Below, piece after piece: positions 5,764 to 6,317 of a DNA stretch of 6,317 bases. How positions within the stretch are numbered: the stretch's first letter is position 1; every line of letters starts with the position of its first letter. Position numbers and translations under genes: made by a program. The notes below the pieces were generated by a model. It worked only from the letters and a program-made list of their open reading frames with translations. It made no database searches and was not told where the DNA came from. The stretch comes from Microbacterium sp. Its GTDB lineage: Bacteria > Actinomycetota > Actinomycetes > Actinomycetales > Microbacteriaceae. Location of the stretch: contig JAITUD010000277.1 in the NCBI GenBank assembly GCA_031286555.1, forward strand, positions 1-6,317, given 5' to 3'.

Positions 5764-6317
5764 GCGTTCTCCTTGATGCTCTCGCGCGCCGCCTCGACGA
5801 CGGCCTCGGCGGTGATGCCGAACTTCTGGAACAGGGTCTTGTAGTCGGCGGAGGCGCCGAAGTGGTCGATACCGATCGAGCGGCCGCGATCGCCGACGAT
5901 TCCGCGCCAGCTGAGCACTGATCCGGCCTCGACCGAGACACGGGCGGTGACGGACTTCGGCAGCACGCTCTCGCGGTACGCCTCGTCCTGCTCGGCGAAC
6001 CACTCCAGCGACGGCGCCGACACCACGCGGGCGTTCACGCCCTCGGCGGCGAGGGTCTCGCGGGCGGCGACGGCCAACTGCACCTCGGAGCCGGTGCCGA
6101 TGAGGATGACGTCCGGGGTGCCGCTCGGCGCCTCGGCGAGCACGTAGGCGCCCTTCGCGGTGTTCGCCGCGGAGGCGAACACGTCGCCGGACGCGGCACC
6201 CTCACCACGCGCGAACACCGGGATGTTCTGGCGGGTCAGCGCGATGCCGGTGGGGCCGCCGTGCCGGCTGAGGATCTCGAGCCAGGCGGCCGCGGTCTCG
6301 TTGCCGTCGGCGGGGCG
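5760..6317 (-). CDS. tkt: Transketolase, C-terminal part (truncated by the right window edge)
   Basis: Transketolase is a thiamine-diphosphate enzyme that moves two-carbon units between ketose and aldose phosphates in the non-oxidative pentose phosphate pathway. Only the last 185 residues plus the stop are present. Transketolases are usually near 700 residues, so the thiamine-diphosphate-binding domains lie beyond the right edge. The fragment begins inside the family motif RPADGNETAAAW, continues through the phosphate-binding GIALTRQNIPV, and then covers the C-terminal domain with PDVILIGTGSEVQLAV, VVSAPSLEWFAEQ and SIGIDHFGASADYKTLFQKFGIT, ending IKENA. I read the frame open to the window edge. 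The stop overlaps the tal start by 4 bases, and the final codons also carry the tal Shine-Dalgarno. As the first gene visible in the direction of transcription, it probably lies close to the operon promoter, which is not in the window. Confidence 0.97.
   Translation of the reverse strand, partial: RPADGNETAAAWLEILSRHGGPTGIALTRQNIPVFARGEGAASGDVFASAANTAKGAYVLAEAPSGTPDVILIGTGSEVQLAVAARETLAAEGVNARVVSAPSLEWFAEQDEAYRESVLPKSVTARVSVEAGSVLSWRGIVGDRGRSIGIDHFGASADYKTLFQKFGITAEAVVEAARESIKENA
5769..5774 (-). promoter_or_regulatory. Ribosome-binding site of tal
   Basis: AAGGAG lies 5 bases before the tal ATG at 5763 and is embedded in the last tkt codons (ATC AAG GAG AAC GCA). It is the strongest Shine-Dalgarno in the window, and it supports ATG 5763 as the tal start over the longer open frame. 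Confidence 0.8.

Noticed and set aside
5764..6003. 80-codon N-terminal extension of tal into tkt
   Set aside because: It overlaps conserved transketolase coding sequence in another frame and lacks transaldolase similarity, and the AAGGAG before 5763 marks the real start.
1..6317. Search for a novel system, mobile element, CRISPR array or RNA gene
   Set aside because: Six standard pentose phosphate or linked genes fill the whole window with no leftover space, no repeats of array type, no transposase or phage motif and no tRNA-like structure that I could recognise.

Overview
This GC-rich window is dense with genes, all reading on the minus strand. It looks like a chromosomal housekeeping segment from a high-GC actinobacterium. 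The proteins and the gene order (with pgi between tal and zwf, and opcA directly after zwf) point to the Microbacteriaceae, with Microbacterium the likeliest genus. That placement is recognition from memory, not a database search. OpcA, the G6PDH assembly protein, is typical of actinobacteria and cyanobacteria and supports the phylum.

In the direction of transcription (high to low coordinates) the layout is: the C-terminal part of transketolase (tkt, running off the right edge), transaldolase (tal), glucose-6-phosphate isomerase (pgi), glucose-6-phosphate dehydrogenase (zwf), the G6PDH assembly protein (opcA), and the N-terminal two thirds or so of 6-phosphogluconolactonase (pgl, running off the left edge). 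Four of the five junctions are 4-base stop/start overlaps (ATGA or GTGA). The only gap is 38 bases, between pgi and zwf. There is no intergenic stretch near 300 bases, and I see no RNA gene, mobile element, CRISPR array, origin or convincing terminator or promoter. The promoter presumably lies upstream of tkt, outside the window.

Together the genes encode most of the pentose phosphate pathway. Zwf (with OpcA) and Pgl run the first two oxidative steps, from glucose-6-phosphate to 6-phosphogluconate, and make NADPH. Tkt and Tal interconvert sugar phosphates in the non-oxidative branch. Pgi links fructose-6-phosphate back to glucose-6-phosphate, so the operon can cycle carbon through the NADPH-producing steps. 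The 6-phosphogluconate dehydrogenase, ribulose-phosphate epimerase and ribose-phosphate isomerase genes are not in this window.

I found no sign of an undescribed system. The points most worth a second look are the tal-pgi overlap combined with an unusual Pgi architecture that matches known Tal-Pgi fusion proteins, the chain of 4-base overlaps with one break, a 14-base palindrome over the pgi ribosome-binding site, and a perfect tandem 8-mer in the only intergenic gap.
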